This document shows positions 15,574 to 27,100 of a DNA stretch of 34,487 nucleotides, piece after piece (the first letter of the stretch is position 1; every line of letters starts with the position of its first letter). Both the position numbers and the translations under genes were made by a program. The notes beneath the pieces were generated by a model, which saw nothing but the letters and a program-made list of their open reading frames with translations, ran no database searches and was not told where the DNA came from. The DNA comes from a virus: positions 1 through 34,487 of IMG/VR virus record IMGVR_UViG_3300009593_000059, one strand, 5' to 3'.

Positions 15574-17072
15574 TAAGTCGTCCTCGCACAGAATAGAATT
15601 CCTTGAGTTTTAGTAGCATTACTATAAGAACCAGTAATGACCGTATATATCTCACTACCACTAACAGTAACGGTATCTCCCTGCTGAATATTTGCATTGG
15701 GATAATCATAACTAAAATCAATTAATACAAAATCATCTGGAATATAATATGGACAAGGAATCATTCCAGTACTAAGTGGTATTCCTTTAATTACTGCATT
15801 ATAATTTGCTGCATCTGGTATCTTAATATCATTCAATATACCACCTCTTCCTCTAGATCCATCAGCAATTCCAGTTCCATTCCCACCTCCATTATTTCTA
15901 TTGTAGATATTATTCTCTCTGTAAGAAGAGCCGTCCTTGGTAAGTGAAGAAGTAGATGAATAATAACTATCCTTAAATCTTTCGGATGAATAATTTCCAC
16001 CATCTGAAGAAGAATATCCCCATTCAGCACATCTTATGGATGTATAATATGCATTAACATCTGATTCTCCTTGAATATATGATCTAAATGTTAACACTGG
16101 TGTAGTATCTGGAAGAGAAGACTCAGGGAAGATAGTAGTATGTCCTCCAAGGAATAGATAATCTAAATCCCATATATCAGTTGTAAAATTATGAAGAATG
16201 AATGTTAGGAATGTATTATCATATAAAGTAGTAGATGATAGTGTTGGTTGTCTATATGAGAGAACAGCAAATTTTGGATCTAGTGCAGATCTAAAAATAT
16301 TTAAATCTAACTGATAATTTTTATCCGCAGCTATTTTTGTACTACCCATTGAGTTAATACTACTACCAACATTATTACTATCAATAAAACGATAATTGTT
16401 ATATAGGATATTTACATTAGGAACATCAAGTCTATATTCTCCAGCATGTCTTGGTACATAACCTGGCCCACCACTATAAGTAGAACTTTCTTCATATGGA
16501 TTAAATCCAGATCCAGTATGGAAATATATTTGATTATCATCATACATTTGATACCCTCTATAGGTAGTACCGTATGTCTTACCAGCTCCAATTACATGCT
16601 TTTGAATACCATATGGATTATCTGATAGGTCAGTTACTCCTTTACTAAAGAAATCAGTTGTAGATCCATAAGATACTGGACTTCCGCCACCATCAACCTT
16701 TACAGTCAATACTAAATCGAGAGCTCCATTTGCGCTTCCTCCAATATCATCTGCTTTAAGAGTAATTTGATCTCCTTCAGCATATCCACTACCACCATCA
16801 TTTACAAAAACTTGATAGATAGATCCACCATTTCTATCAACTCTAAATTGTGCTCCAGTTCCACTTCCATCAGTAGATGTTTGATTTACACAATAATAAT
16901 CACTTGATGAAGATCCTACAGTACCCCCACCAGAATATGTGGTAAAAGTAACTAATCCACTAATAGCATCTCCATGCCATTCTAACCAACTTAATGCTTC
17001 TCCTATTTGGCCAATGGCATCAGTTCGTGCCCATCCAGCGGCCCTTGAAATTGTAGTCGTTGTAATTGCCAT
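15573..17072 (-). CDS. 499-aa virion structural protein, unknown function
   Basis: A Ser/Thr/Gly/Tyr-rich protein with an N-terminal helix (ISRAAGWARTDAIGQIGEAL, then SWLEWHG) followed by a GxGY module at ~71-110 (GTGAQFRV, GSIYQVFVNDGGSGYAEGDQ, ITLKADDIGG). The middle region is aromatic-rich. A Tyr/Ser/Asn/Gly low-complexity stretch lies near residues 355-410, and the end is hydrophobic (STGMIPCPYYIPDDFVLIDF). I recognise it only as a tail/baseplate-associated protein by composition and location. It lies 7 nt after the gp9-type gene with AGAGG about 14 nt upstream of its start, and overlaps the 94-aa gene at its end. Its N-terminal helix could anchor it to the wedge while the C-terminal part is exposed; this is inference. 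Confidence 0.8.
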   Translation of the reverse strand: MAITTTTISRAAGWARTDAIGQIGEALSWLEWHGDAISGLVTFTTYSGGGTVGSSSSDYYCVNQTSTDGSGTGAQFRVDRNGGSIYQVFVNDGGSGYAEGDQITLKADDIGGSANGALDLVLTVKVDGGGSPVSYGSTTDFFSKGVTDLSDNPYGIQKHVIGAGKTYGTTYRGYQMYDDNQIYFHTGSGFNPYEESSTYSGGPGYVPRHAGEYRLDVPNVNILYNNYRFIDSNNVGSSINSMGSTKIAADKNYQLDLNIFRSALDPKFAVLSYRQPTLSSTTLYDNTFLTFILHNFTTDIWDLDYLFLGGHTTIFPESSLPDTTPVLTFRSYIQGESDVNAYYTSIRCAEWGYSSSDGGNYSSERFKDSYYSSTSSLTKDGSSYRENNIYNRNNGGGNGTGIADGSRGRGGILNDIKIPDAANYNAVIKGIPLSTGMIPCPYYIPDDFVLIDFSYDYPNANIQQGDTVTVSGSEIYTVITGSYSNATKTQGILFCARTT

Positions 17073-17079
17073 TTTTTGT

Positions 17080-18075
17080 TTATGCCTCTAATTGAAGAAG
17101 GGTGAGATCTACAGAAATAGATGTAGTTATTCCTGATTGGTTGGTTATCGCTGCATAAATTGTAGTATCAGCGGGATCATTTAAATTACCACCTGGAACA
17201 AATGGTGAAACAATTTGAGTTGTTGAAACTCCAGTGGTCACAATATCAGCAATCACCCCACTTCCTGGAATTGGATCATCACCAACACTCCTAGAAACAT
17301 CATCTGTTCTTGCTGAGTTACTAGTATATAGTCTTAACCATCCTGCTGTAGATAGTCCAACTTTCATCAAGAAATAAGATTTAAATCCAGTTAAATCTAT
17401 ATTTCCAATAGCATTATCTGAAATAGCACCAGTAGATCCAACTACTGTAGTTCTTGATGGTAAGATATTAGTACCATCACCATAATAAGTTGCTCCAGTA
17501 ACAATACCAATAGTAGCAATACCACTAATATTAATATTGGCACCTGTTACTTGATCATATACAACATCATCCTTTACATAAAGATCACCACCAACATATA
17601 AATCGCCACCAGTAGTGGTAATACCAGTAAGTGTAGAAACTCCTGTTACATTAAGTCCGCCACCAACAGAAGTCTCTCCAGAGACCTTAAGGTGACCTAC
17701 ACTACCAACACCAGAAACATTAAGTCCACCAATTAAATTAGTTTCACCAGTAACATTAAAATTGTGTGAGGATGTTGTAGTTCCAACCCCAACATTATCT
17801 GAAGTGTGAATACCTGTTGCATTCCTAGCAAAACTTCCTCCGCCAGAACCACCACTAGAAGTACTAGTAACTGTAATTACACCAACAGAACCAGAAAGGC
17901 TAATACCATTTCCAGCAACTAATGATGTTACAATTCCACTCATTAGTGTGGTCCCATCACCAATAAGATTATAAATCTCATCAAAATTGCTATTTACTTT
18001 AAGAGCACCAGCCAATAAAGTACTGCCAGTTCCATCATTGGGCGTTGTCCCTGTGCTAATCCCTTGTTTAGCCAT
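17080..18075 (-). CDS. gp9-type N-terminal domain fused to tail-fibre-like repeats
   Basis: The first ~45 residues (GISTGTTPNDGTGSTLLAGA, then LKVNSNFDEIYNLIGDGT) follow the T4 gp9 pattern TG..N..TGD.L..GG.KINSDFN.IYNAFGD, the part of gp9 that anchors long tail fibres to the baseplate. The middle (~95-205) is a Gly/Ser/Thr/Val beta-repeat fibre (FNVTGETNLIGGLNVSG, then GGLNVTGVSTLTGITTTGGD). The C-terminal ~110 residues (SYFLMKVGLSTAGWLRLYTS to the SVDLTLLQLEA end) look like a separate globular beta domain. It has 331 residues against 288 in gp9, and only the N-terminus looks homologous. AAAAGG upstream serves as ribosome-binding site, and an AATAAATA promoter-like octamer lies 27 nt before the ATG. 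Inferred role: baseplate-attached fibre or fibre connector. Confidence 0.8.
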   Translation of the reverse strand: MAKQGISTGTTPNDGTGSTLLAGALKVNSNFDEIYNLIGDGTTLMSGIVTSLVAGNGISLSGSVGVITVTSTSSGGSGGGSFARNATGIHTSDNVGVGTTTSSHNFNVTGETNLIGGLNVSGVGSVGHLKVSGETSVGGGLNVTGVSTLTGITTTGGDLYVGGDLYVKDDVVYDQVTGANINISGIATIGIVTGATYYGDGTNILPSRTTVVGSTGAISDNAIGNIDLTGFKSYFLMKVGLSTAGWLRLYTSNSARTDDVSRSVGDDPIPGSGVIADIVTTGVSTTQIVSPFVPGGNLNDPADTTIYAAITNQSGITTSISVDLTLLQLEA

Positions 18076-18102
18076 CGCGTCTTAAATACCTTTTATTAGA
18101 AA

Positions 18103-18110
18103 TATTTATT
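18103..18110 (-). promoter_or_regulatory. T4-late-type promoter octamer AATAAATA upstream of the gp9-type gene
   Basis: AATAAATA on the minus strand lies 4 nt past the giant gene's stop codon and 27 nt before the ATG at 18075. A purine-rich AAAAGG follows between it and the start. Inferred from sequence. Confidence 0.55.
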
Positions 18111-18114
18111 GTAA

Positions 18115-21100
18115 TTAAACAATGTAATCTTTATATTTTAATGGATTATATCTAGTAACCAGTCCAGAACTAGAAATACCTGAATAACCATCTTCACCAT
18201 AGAAATTAAATGATTGTGGATTTGTCCTACCAGCCAAATCAATCTTACCCCAACTATAAGAACCAAGATATGCGGAAGAACTAATTCCCCCAGCATAAAC
18301 TGCAAATGTCTGTGAATCAAATGTATAATTAGTAGAATCAAATGTAATTAATGTTGAAGCAAAATCTACTGTACTAATACCAGAAATATTAGCAAATACT
18401 CTCTTAACCATAGTGACACCAACACCAATCACATTCTTATCCAAGAGTTGAGTGTCAGAAACTTGGAAAACACTATCCAAGAATGATGTTGTAATGGCTA
18501 CCTGAGTAACAGAATCATTTTGTAGACTTACAATAGTCTCTTCATCTGCTGCAACACTAGTGTTATAAGTAGTGAAGAAATCACCTGTGGAAATTCCACT
18601 TACCGTAATAGCACTTCCAACAACATCAGTGTCCCTCATATATGAATTAGTAGGAATATAGAAATCTAGAATAATCTTAGTCTGAGATGTCATTCCACTA
18701 ACAAAAGTGGATATTCCAAATCCAACCACAATACCATTATCACCAGTATAAGAATTTACATTAATTCTTTCCCTTACTAATTTGGGAGATTCAATTAAAA
18801 CACTGGGGGGATTGGTTGTAGTATATCCATATCCAGGAGTTTGAACAGTAATGAGTGAAACATTATCATCAGACAATTCAGATACTGCTTTAGATGTTCC
18901 AGTAGTTCCAACTCCAATAGGATTACTAATAGAAATTGATGGAGCTAGGGTGTAACCAATACCAGAATTGGTAATATCTAAAGAAGTAATAGATCCAGCA
19001 ACAGATACAATAGCAGTTGCCATAGCACCTACTCTAGAATCCTGAGATGTTATTTCAATCTTATTCTGGAATCCTCTAATCTGTTGCTCATTATATGAGT
19101 CAAAGAAAGGTCTTAAGTTGTCAACATATGCTGTTGTAGAAGAACTAACAATTGGTTGGAGAAGATAAGCTGAAGGATAAATCAAAGGCTCATAATGATC
19201 TCTATCCTTACCAATCTTTACACCATTAATAATCTTATCTTGTAATTGCTTATACCAATTAACAGGTCTTGTAAGAGTTGAATCAGTAGTAATTCCAGGA
19301 CCTGCATAAGGATTAGTAGAAACAGAGTCAACAGTATTAATACCAATTACTACTCTCTCTTCTTGATCTAATCCAATTCCTTGACCATTGCTTGGATTAT
19401 TATTAATATCTAAACTATCACCAACTTTAACGGTTTCAAGAATATCATTGAACACAACATCCAATTCTCCAGTTCCCTTATAGAATAAGATTTTGGATTT
19501 ATCTCCAGCATTTGGTGGAGAAGTAAAGGTAATAACACTACCACCTGAGAATGTATATGCAACCTCTGGTTCTTGAATTACTTCATTAATGAAGACTAAC
19601 AAAGTTTTATCTACTTCAATATTAGAACCAGTAGCCGCTCTGATACTAAATGGATTATCATTTAGAGTTAATCTAAATGCTGTCTCTGATCCATTAAATT
19701 CATTATCTAAATTATCTAGAACTTCAAGAACACCTAAAGACCAACCACCAAATCTATCATTATGGGACCCATCAACAGTAATATTAAATTCCTCAAAAAC
19801 TTTTGAAGTATCTAATGGAATTCCTAATGATGTATCCACTCCTACTGTTAATATTTCCCCTTCCCCATAACCATGACCAAAATATTTAATTTCAAAATCA
19901 ATTATACTAGAACCTTGTCCAACTACAATATCAATTGTAGCTTCAGTTCCTAATCCAGCAACAGAAGAACTACTGTAGATTAAAGGAAGATTGGTATAGC
20001 TCCAAGGATCATCAAACACTACTTCTGGTGGATTAGTAGATGTATAACCACTACCAGGATTGGTAATGTCTACACTAACAACATGACCACCACTAACTAA
20101 TGCAGTTCCAACAAATTCAATATTAGGAGTTCCAGAACTATAAGTTTGAACTCCAACATTTACAACAGTTTGAACTCCTACCCTATATCCAGAGCCAGTA
20201 TTTCCAATACTAATAGAAGAAATAGTTCCAAGACCAGAAACAATAGCAGTTCCACCAGCACATACTAGAGGTTGATATCCATATCCATCATTAGATGATA
20301 CAGAAACAATAACACCACCTCTAGGAAGATCTCCAGCATTAGTGTCATAAGTAACAGTTGTGCCTGATCCAGTAAATGTTACACTTGTAATTCCAGAAGC
20401 TTCATCAATATCATAATTGGAAACTTTTGCTTGAGCTCCTTGTGGTTCCTGGAAGACGTTATTAATTAAAATAACCGCATTATCAGTAGAGAATCCAGTA
20501 ACATTAGAACCACCAGACTTAAGATTAAAATAACTTTGAATTCCAGTAAATTCTGAAGAAATGTCATCAAAAACAAAGTTATCACTATAGGCTGGATTGG
20601 GACTAGCTGGTACACCAGATCTAATAAATGTTCTTCCTTGGAAAGTAGAATTAGTAGAAATACCAGTCCAATCTCTATAATCAGGATTACCAGTTGTAGT
20701 ACTTAATGGAACCTGTCCATAAGGAGCCTGAGAGAAGTATAAAGTATTTCCTACAATATTATAGTTTCCAGAAATCTTAGTGACTACAGACCCACCACCA
20801 TGAGCATTAACTGTTGTTCCAACTTGAGAGCGTCTAACCAATATATTATTAACTCCACCAACTCCAATTTCCTCAACAACAACAATCTCATCATCAATTT
20901 TAAGAAGGTCTCTAGCTGCAATAGATGTTACTCCACTTAAAGTCAATTTAGTATCAAATACAATTGGAGCTGTAAGAGTATGAGTAATACTAGTATCACT
21001 AATTGGAGATTGAATCATATTATCAATAGCAACCAATGCTTTTGAATTCGCATTAGTTGCAGTCAAACTATGAGATGTTCCAATTCCAACAGAAGAGATT

Positions 21101-24100
21101 TCAAGAGAAACTGGAGGATCTAATAATGCATTAGAAGCACTTGAAGCAAATCTCAATTCAGAATCATTAACCTTAATAGCATAAAGTGTAGGCGGTAACT
21201 TATCAGTTACTCCAATACCAGGAACTGTAGCTGTAACAATTCCAATAGCTTGAGTTGATCCAGCTCCAGCATATGCATATGTTAACTCTTCACCAGTAAC
21301 AAAGAAGTGATCAGAAATTTGAATAGCATTTGGATATAAATTAGTTCCTTCAATATACCTTCCTCTCTGTGAAAGATAATTCTTGCTGACTTGGAAGGAA
21401 TCCAATCCCTTATCCTTATAAGTCCTTACTATCCCCACTGTTCCATTAAAGGAAACAGAAGGACATCCAGCATAAGCTCCAATCCATATATCAGTTCCAG
21501 TAGGACTAGAATCAATAGACTCTGTATAGATTTGAGTGGTTCCTTTTACTCCATTTAAATAGACATCAACATATTGACCAATTCTAGTAACTACAACATG
21601 ATTCCATTCATCCAATAAGACAGTTCCACCATCATATATAAAATCAAGTTGTGTTTTACCAACCTGATTATGATTAAATGAAGTTATTAAATTTCCATTT
21701 TGATCAATATAAACTATAAAGATATTATCGGTACTCATCATACCGGCCCAACTACTTATTAATGCTGATGGACACACACTTGATGGAGTATCTTCCATCT
21801 TAGACCATACCTCAAAAGCAAAGTCTCCTGAGAAATCAAAATCAGTGTCAGGAACTAATGCCCTTCTCGTATTTCTAAAGTTATAACCATAACTATCATA
21901 TTTTGTTGTAAGATTGATTAATGTGGCGTCATTTCCTGAAGAACTTCTATCTGTCCAAGTAGTAGTTCCATCGGCAGTTTCACCATCCAAATACATGATT
22001 AAACCATCTTCTACAGTATCTTCACCAGTTTCTCCAACTACAATTCCATTAGAACCATCAAAATCTCTCTTGAATATTTCTAATCCTTCATGCTTAAGTC
22101 CAAAAGCATCAACAACATCATTTTGACTCCCTTTATAAACTCCAACATCACCTTCAATAACAATATTGTTTAAATCAATCAATTCAGGATGAGCATTGTC
22201 ATCCCATTCTTGAAGTTCTAATCCAAGAATTCTTACTTCTACATCTGCACTAGCTATAGGAGTGAATGTGAAATTAATATTGGATCCTACTGAGGTAATA
22301 CCCACAGTTCCAATATTTCCTCCAGTTTCTACATTTGCAAACTCAACCCAAGAGTTATGAGATTCAGAATTAATAATAGCAACTTCTGAACATTGATATT
22401 GGGAATTAGTAGTATCTTCTACAGAAACAAAGTAATAAGCACTTGTATATGGTGTCTCATAAGTAGAAATAACATTTGCTGTTGGTGAACCAGAAGCAGA
22501 AATAGATCTATAAGATGAAGTTACTCTACCAACAGTAACTGCAGTAGAACCAACACCAACTCCACCAGATGAAATAGCCATTACCGAACTATTAGCGGTA
22601 ATTGCAACAGATACATTTGGATGGAATTCTACTATCATATTAGATCCACTAATAGAAGCTCCAAAAGTACCAAATCCAGTAGAAGTGGTATTTAATTCAC
22701 CAAATTCTACCATTGAAACTTCAGTTCCATCATGAATCAAATTCATCTCTTGAACAGAGAATCCATTATTAGTATCTTCAAGTTGAACATTAACTTTAGC
22801 TGATCTATAAGTTGAAGATATAGAAACCACTGTTGTAGTGGTGCCAGCAGCAACATTTACAAAAGAACCAGTTACAATACCAACATTACCCAGAGGTAAA
22901 TCTTCAGTGAGAATAGCATCATTTAATATTGATATATCTACACTTGAAACAGAATAATTATTATATTCAAATTTAATTGGATTCCAAGATAATCTCCAAG
23001 AATCAGATGCTACAATGAAATCATATGATCCCAATCCAGTATCAGGATAAGTGGATAATGTACCATACTCATTAATATATCCAATATCATTATTCTGTAA
23101 AATTGATACTATTGAGAACTGTCTTTCATCAGTATAAGTAGTATCTTTGGCTAAAGTGAATATTTTATTATACTTTCTATTAAAATCATATGAAGCTATA
23201 GCACTATATTGAGTAGCTCTTGGATTACTATTAAAGATTCCACTAAAATCATCAATGGATAATACTCTATTACCAACAGATTCATAGAAATCTGTAAGAC
23301 TTCTATTCTCAAAGTCAATCTCTTTAGAAATGATTACATTTCCTACTTGAATAGTTCCTTCAGTTACATAATCAAAGTCATAATAACAATTAAGGTATCC
23401 TATACCAATAATATCATTTACAATTTCAATATTAGAATCAATGGGAAGAGTAGTTAGATTTTCTGAGTCACCACTCTCAATAACTAAATCACTAAATTTA
23501 GCAAATCCACTAGTATGGTTAAGAACACTTACTGGATCATCCCAATCTTCTAAAGCAACCCTTGACTTCAATGAATAAGAGAAATTTTGATAATATTCAT
23601 TGTTTGGTAACTTTTGTAAGTTATCATTCAAGAATCCTGAATTAGATTGCCATCCAGAATTGAATGTTGCTCCAGCTCCAATTAAAATTTCAGCATCAAA
23701 GTTAATTTTAGATTGAATTACTCCTTGTGTATTAGAACTTTGTCCCTTTACAATACTACCAACTTTATATTCTTTATTAGTTGTAATCTTCAATTCTTCT
23801 AAAATTGGATCCCAATTCTCAACATATCCTAGTTGATCATCACTCTTCACTGGTTCCCCAATAAAGAAATTATTTTTCTTTAATACTGGCTTATAAATTG
23901 GGAAGTCAATTTCTGAAATAACTCTAGCATTAGATTTTGATGGAACCATAGTTCCTGGAACATCTCCATCACTAATATAATCTGATAATTTATATTCAAT
24001 CCAAGCGCCAGTTCCACCTAATTGACTATCAGCATTTGTAACCTCAAATAAACTATAATCATAATCTTCAGAATTAAATCCCTTTCCAGTAGATCCAATT

Positions 24101-27100
24101 CCAACACTAACATTTTCAACTAAAATCTTTGATCCAGGATTATATGGGAAATCAAGAGGATCGCTAAACGTAGCATCAGGATAAATTCTTACAGTTTTAG
24201 TTGATGAAGAATATGTAAGAGAAGAGAATCCAACACCATTAGAATTCCTAATAGGAATTATAGTTGGTTCAACATCATATATCCCTGTAGTATTTGTAAG
24301 AATAGTAAGACTCTTATCACCTAACTTATAAGTAATATCAATATTAGGGACAATTTTTCCAGTATATCCATCTTTTACAATAATTTTTGGAGAAACCAAA
24401 TAATTTCTACCTGCTGAAGCAATTCCAATACTTTCAAATGATGCAAGAGCTTCAATTTCAAGAATCTCTGGAAGATTAGCTACACCCTTTAAAGTATAGT
24501 CTGTAGGATAATCAAATCCAATTCTATTCAGTTTGCTATTTAATATCTTACCAATATTAATAGAATTGGCTTCTATAATAGCACCAGAACCCTTATTACT
24601 CTTTACAGATGTAATTCCAGGAAGAGATTCATATCCATTTCCATCATTTAAAATTTTAACTTTGGTTATACTACCATCAACATTTAAAGAGTCAGTTTCA
24701 TAAGATGCTTGAGAATTAGATTGATTATAAGTAAGAATTTTTGGAATTTCACCTACATTATAAGTAAATGATGTTGTTCCAACACCAGTAATTCTATGTT
24801 CTCCATCATAAGCTGTTTTTACTAAATGAATCTTATTATATGCATAAGATTCTTTATCAATTGTTAATTGACTCTTAATAACTGGTATAATATCCAAATT
24901 ATCTAATTGGAACTTATAATAGAGGTTATCAGGAACATCATCATCAATAGTAATGGTCAATTCTCCATCAACACCTACAGTTCCACTATTTGTAACTTCA
25001 AAATCCCTTGTAGTTTTAGATGTTAAGAATCTATTATCAAAATCTTGATCTGAGAATATTTCAAGGATAAAAGCAGAATATAGTGTCCCATTACTGGTAA
25101 ATGAAAGGGAAGAATCAGAAAGATCAAATTTTAACTTCTGTCCTCTTGATACATTTACTAATGGATTAATCTTAGAGATTGTTCCACTAGAAGCACTTGA
25201 AATATCCACAAAAGATGGAGTCTGACTATCTAATTGATATTTGTCCTCAACCAATCTAATTTTATTTCCACTAAATGGAATAACATAATACATACCCTCA
25301 TTAACCAATCCACCTGCAGGAGAAGTGGAAGTATGAATGACCTTTTCACCTTTTTTGAATTCATGACTAATAAATGTGATCGTATTTAAGGTAACATCAA
25401 CATCTCCAGCAACAAAATTCTGAGGATCTAATATAATTCTTCTATTATAATCATTGTACTTAACAGTAACAATTTTGGTGTCTATTGGTTTAATAGACAT
25501 ATAAACTCTATCACTAGTTCCAGACTGATTACTTAAGAGATTGCTTACCAACCCATGAGTAGAAGCTGTAGAAACTGTAACTATGTTTTTATCTAATTGA
25601 CCAGTAATTACATTATCTAATGTAGTCTTGAGACTATGATAAACTTCAGATCCAACATTAGTGAAATATAATAACCCATTATTAGTAGATATACCAACAT
25701 ATCCTGTAGAAGTTAGACCAACTCTAGTAGTTGCAATACCTAAAAGATTGGATGTAATAGGTGCTGCGTAGAATTTCTCATAATGACTTAAATCCCTATA
25801 TGGTTCTCCTGAAATTCCATTCCAACTTTCAATAGAAGTTCCACTATTAGTATTATAATAAACAATATCATTTAATTGTAAATTATGATTCTTATAATAG
25901 ATTTGTTGTGACTTAACAAAAATTTGAGTAGCTCCTACTCCAGGATTTGAGATTGGTAGAGTATTTCCAATTCCAGCTACAGTACCTAATCCAACACTTT
26001 CTGTTGGGTCAAAATACAATTCCCTATTAATTCTAAAGGTTTTAGTGGTTTTTAACGTTCCAACGTTAATATTAAACTTTCTAGGATCCTCATGAAGTAA
26101 GGTTAAATTGGTATAAGCTGTTCCTACAGTACCATCATATTGTCTTAAAACACGAATTCTCTCAGTTTCAGCATCTATATTTAAAACTTTAACTCTTTCA
26201 CTACTAATTCCAAGAATATCATTTTCACGAATGTATGGATATTGTAGAAGTCCAGAAACATAAAAATAAGTAGTTAATCCTGTTGCACCAATAGATCCAA
26301 TTCCAAGAGTAGTTACAAAATTGTCAGACCTAATTCCAATATTATAAGTTCCATCAAAACCTTCAAAATATTCAGAAAGACCATTAATATTGACAATATC
26401 AAGATTATCTAAATTATGAGGCTCAGTATTAAATCCAATAAATGTTCTTCTGTCATCTGTAGCAGAAAATTCAACATTATAAAATACAGTAGTAGCGCAA
26501 CTGACAGTATTAATTAATTTACCAGATACTCTTTCAACTCTAGCTGAAGCATCCTTTCCACCAGTACCCCTATTATCAAAATCTAATCTATCATTAACTT
26601 TATAATCTGATCCACCAGTTACAATCCCTACACTAGGAATAGTGCCCTTTGTAACTCCTTGAATATCAATAGTTTGTCGTATAATTTTATCAGAATTAAA
26701 GATATAATCATATCTACTACGAGAATCATTTGTATGATATTCTTTAGTATTTCTAAACCATTCTCCTTCACCTATATCATAGGAACTTTGGTTAGAATCA
26801 TATCCAAAATTAAATATATTTGGTTGAGAATAGAATGTATTTCCAACCAAGTATGGGAAAGCTGGTCTCTTATAATTTGTAAATGGACCAACAGAATCAA
26901 CTGATTTTGTATTTAAAGTGGAGAAATATGCATATGTTCCCTTTGGAAAATCTGGAGTGATACAGAATCTACCATTATGTTCATCCAAATCACCTCTTTC
27001 TGTAAAGATGTAATCTTCAACAAAGAATCCACCAAGATATGATGATAATGGAGGTCTATTGGTTTCATCAACACTTAATTCATAACCAGACTGAATTTGT

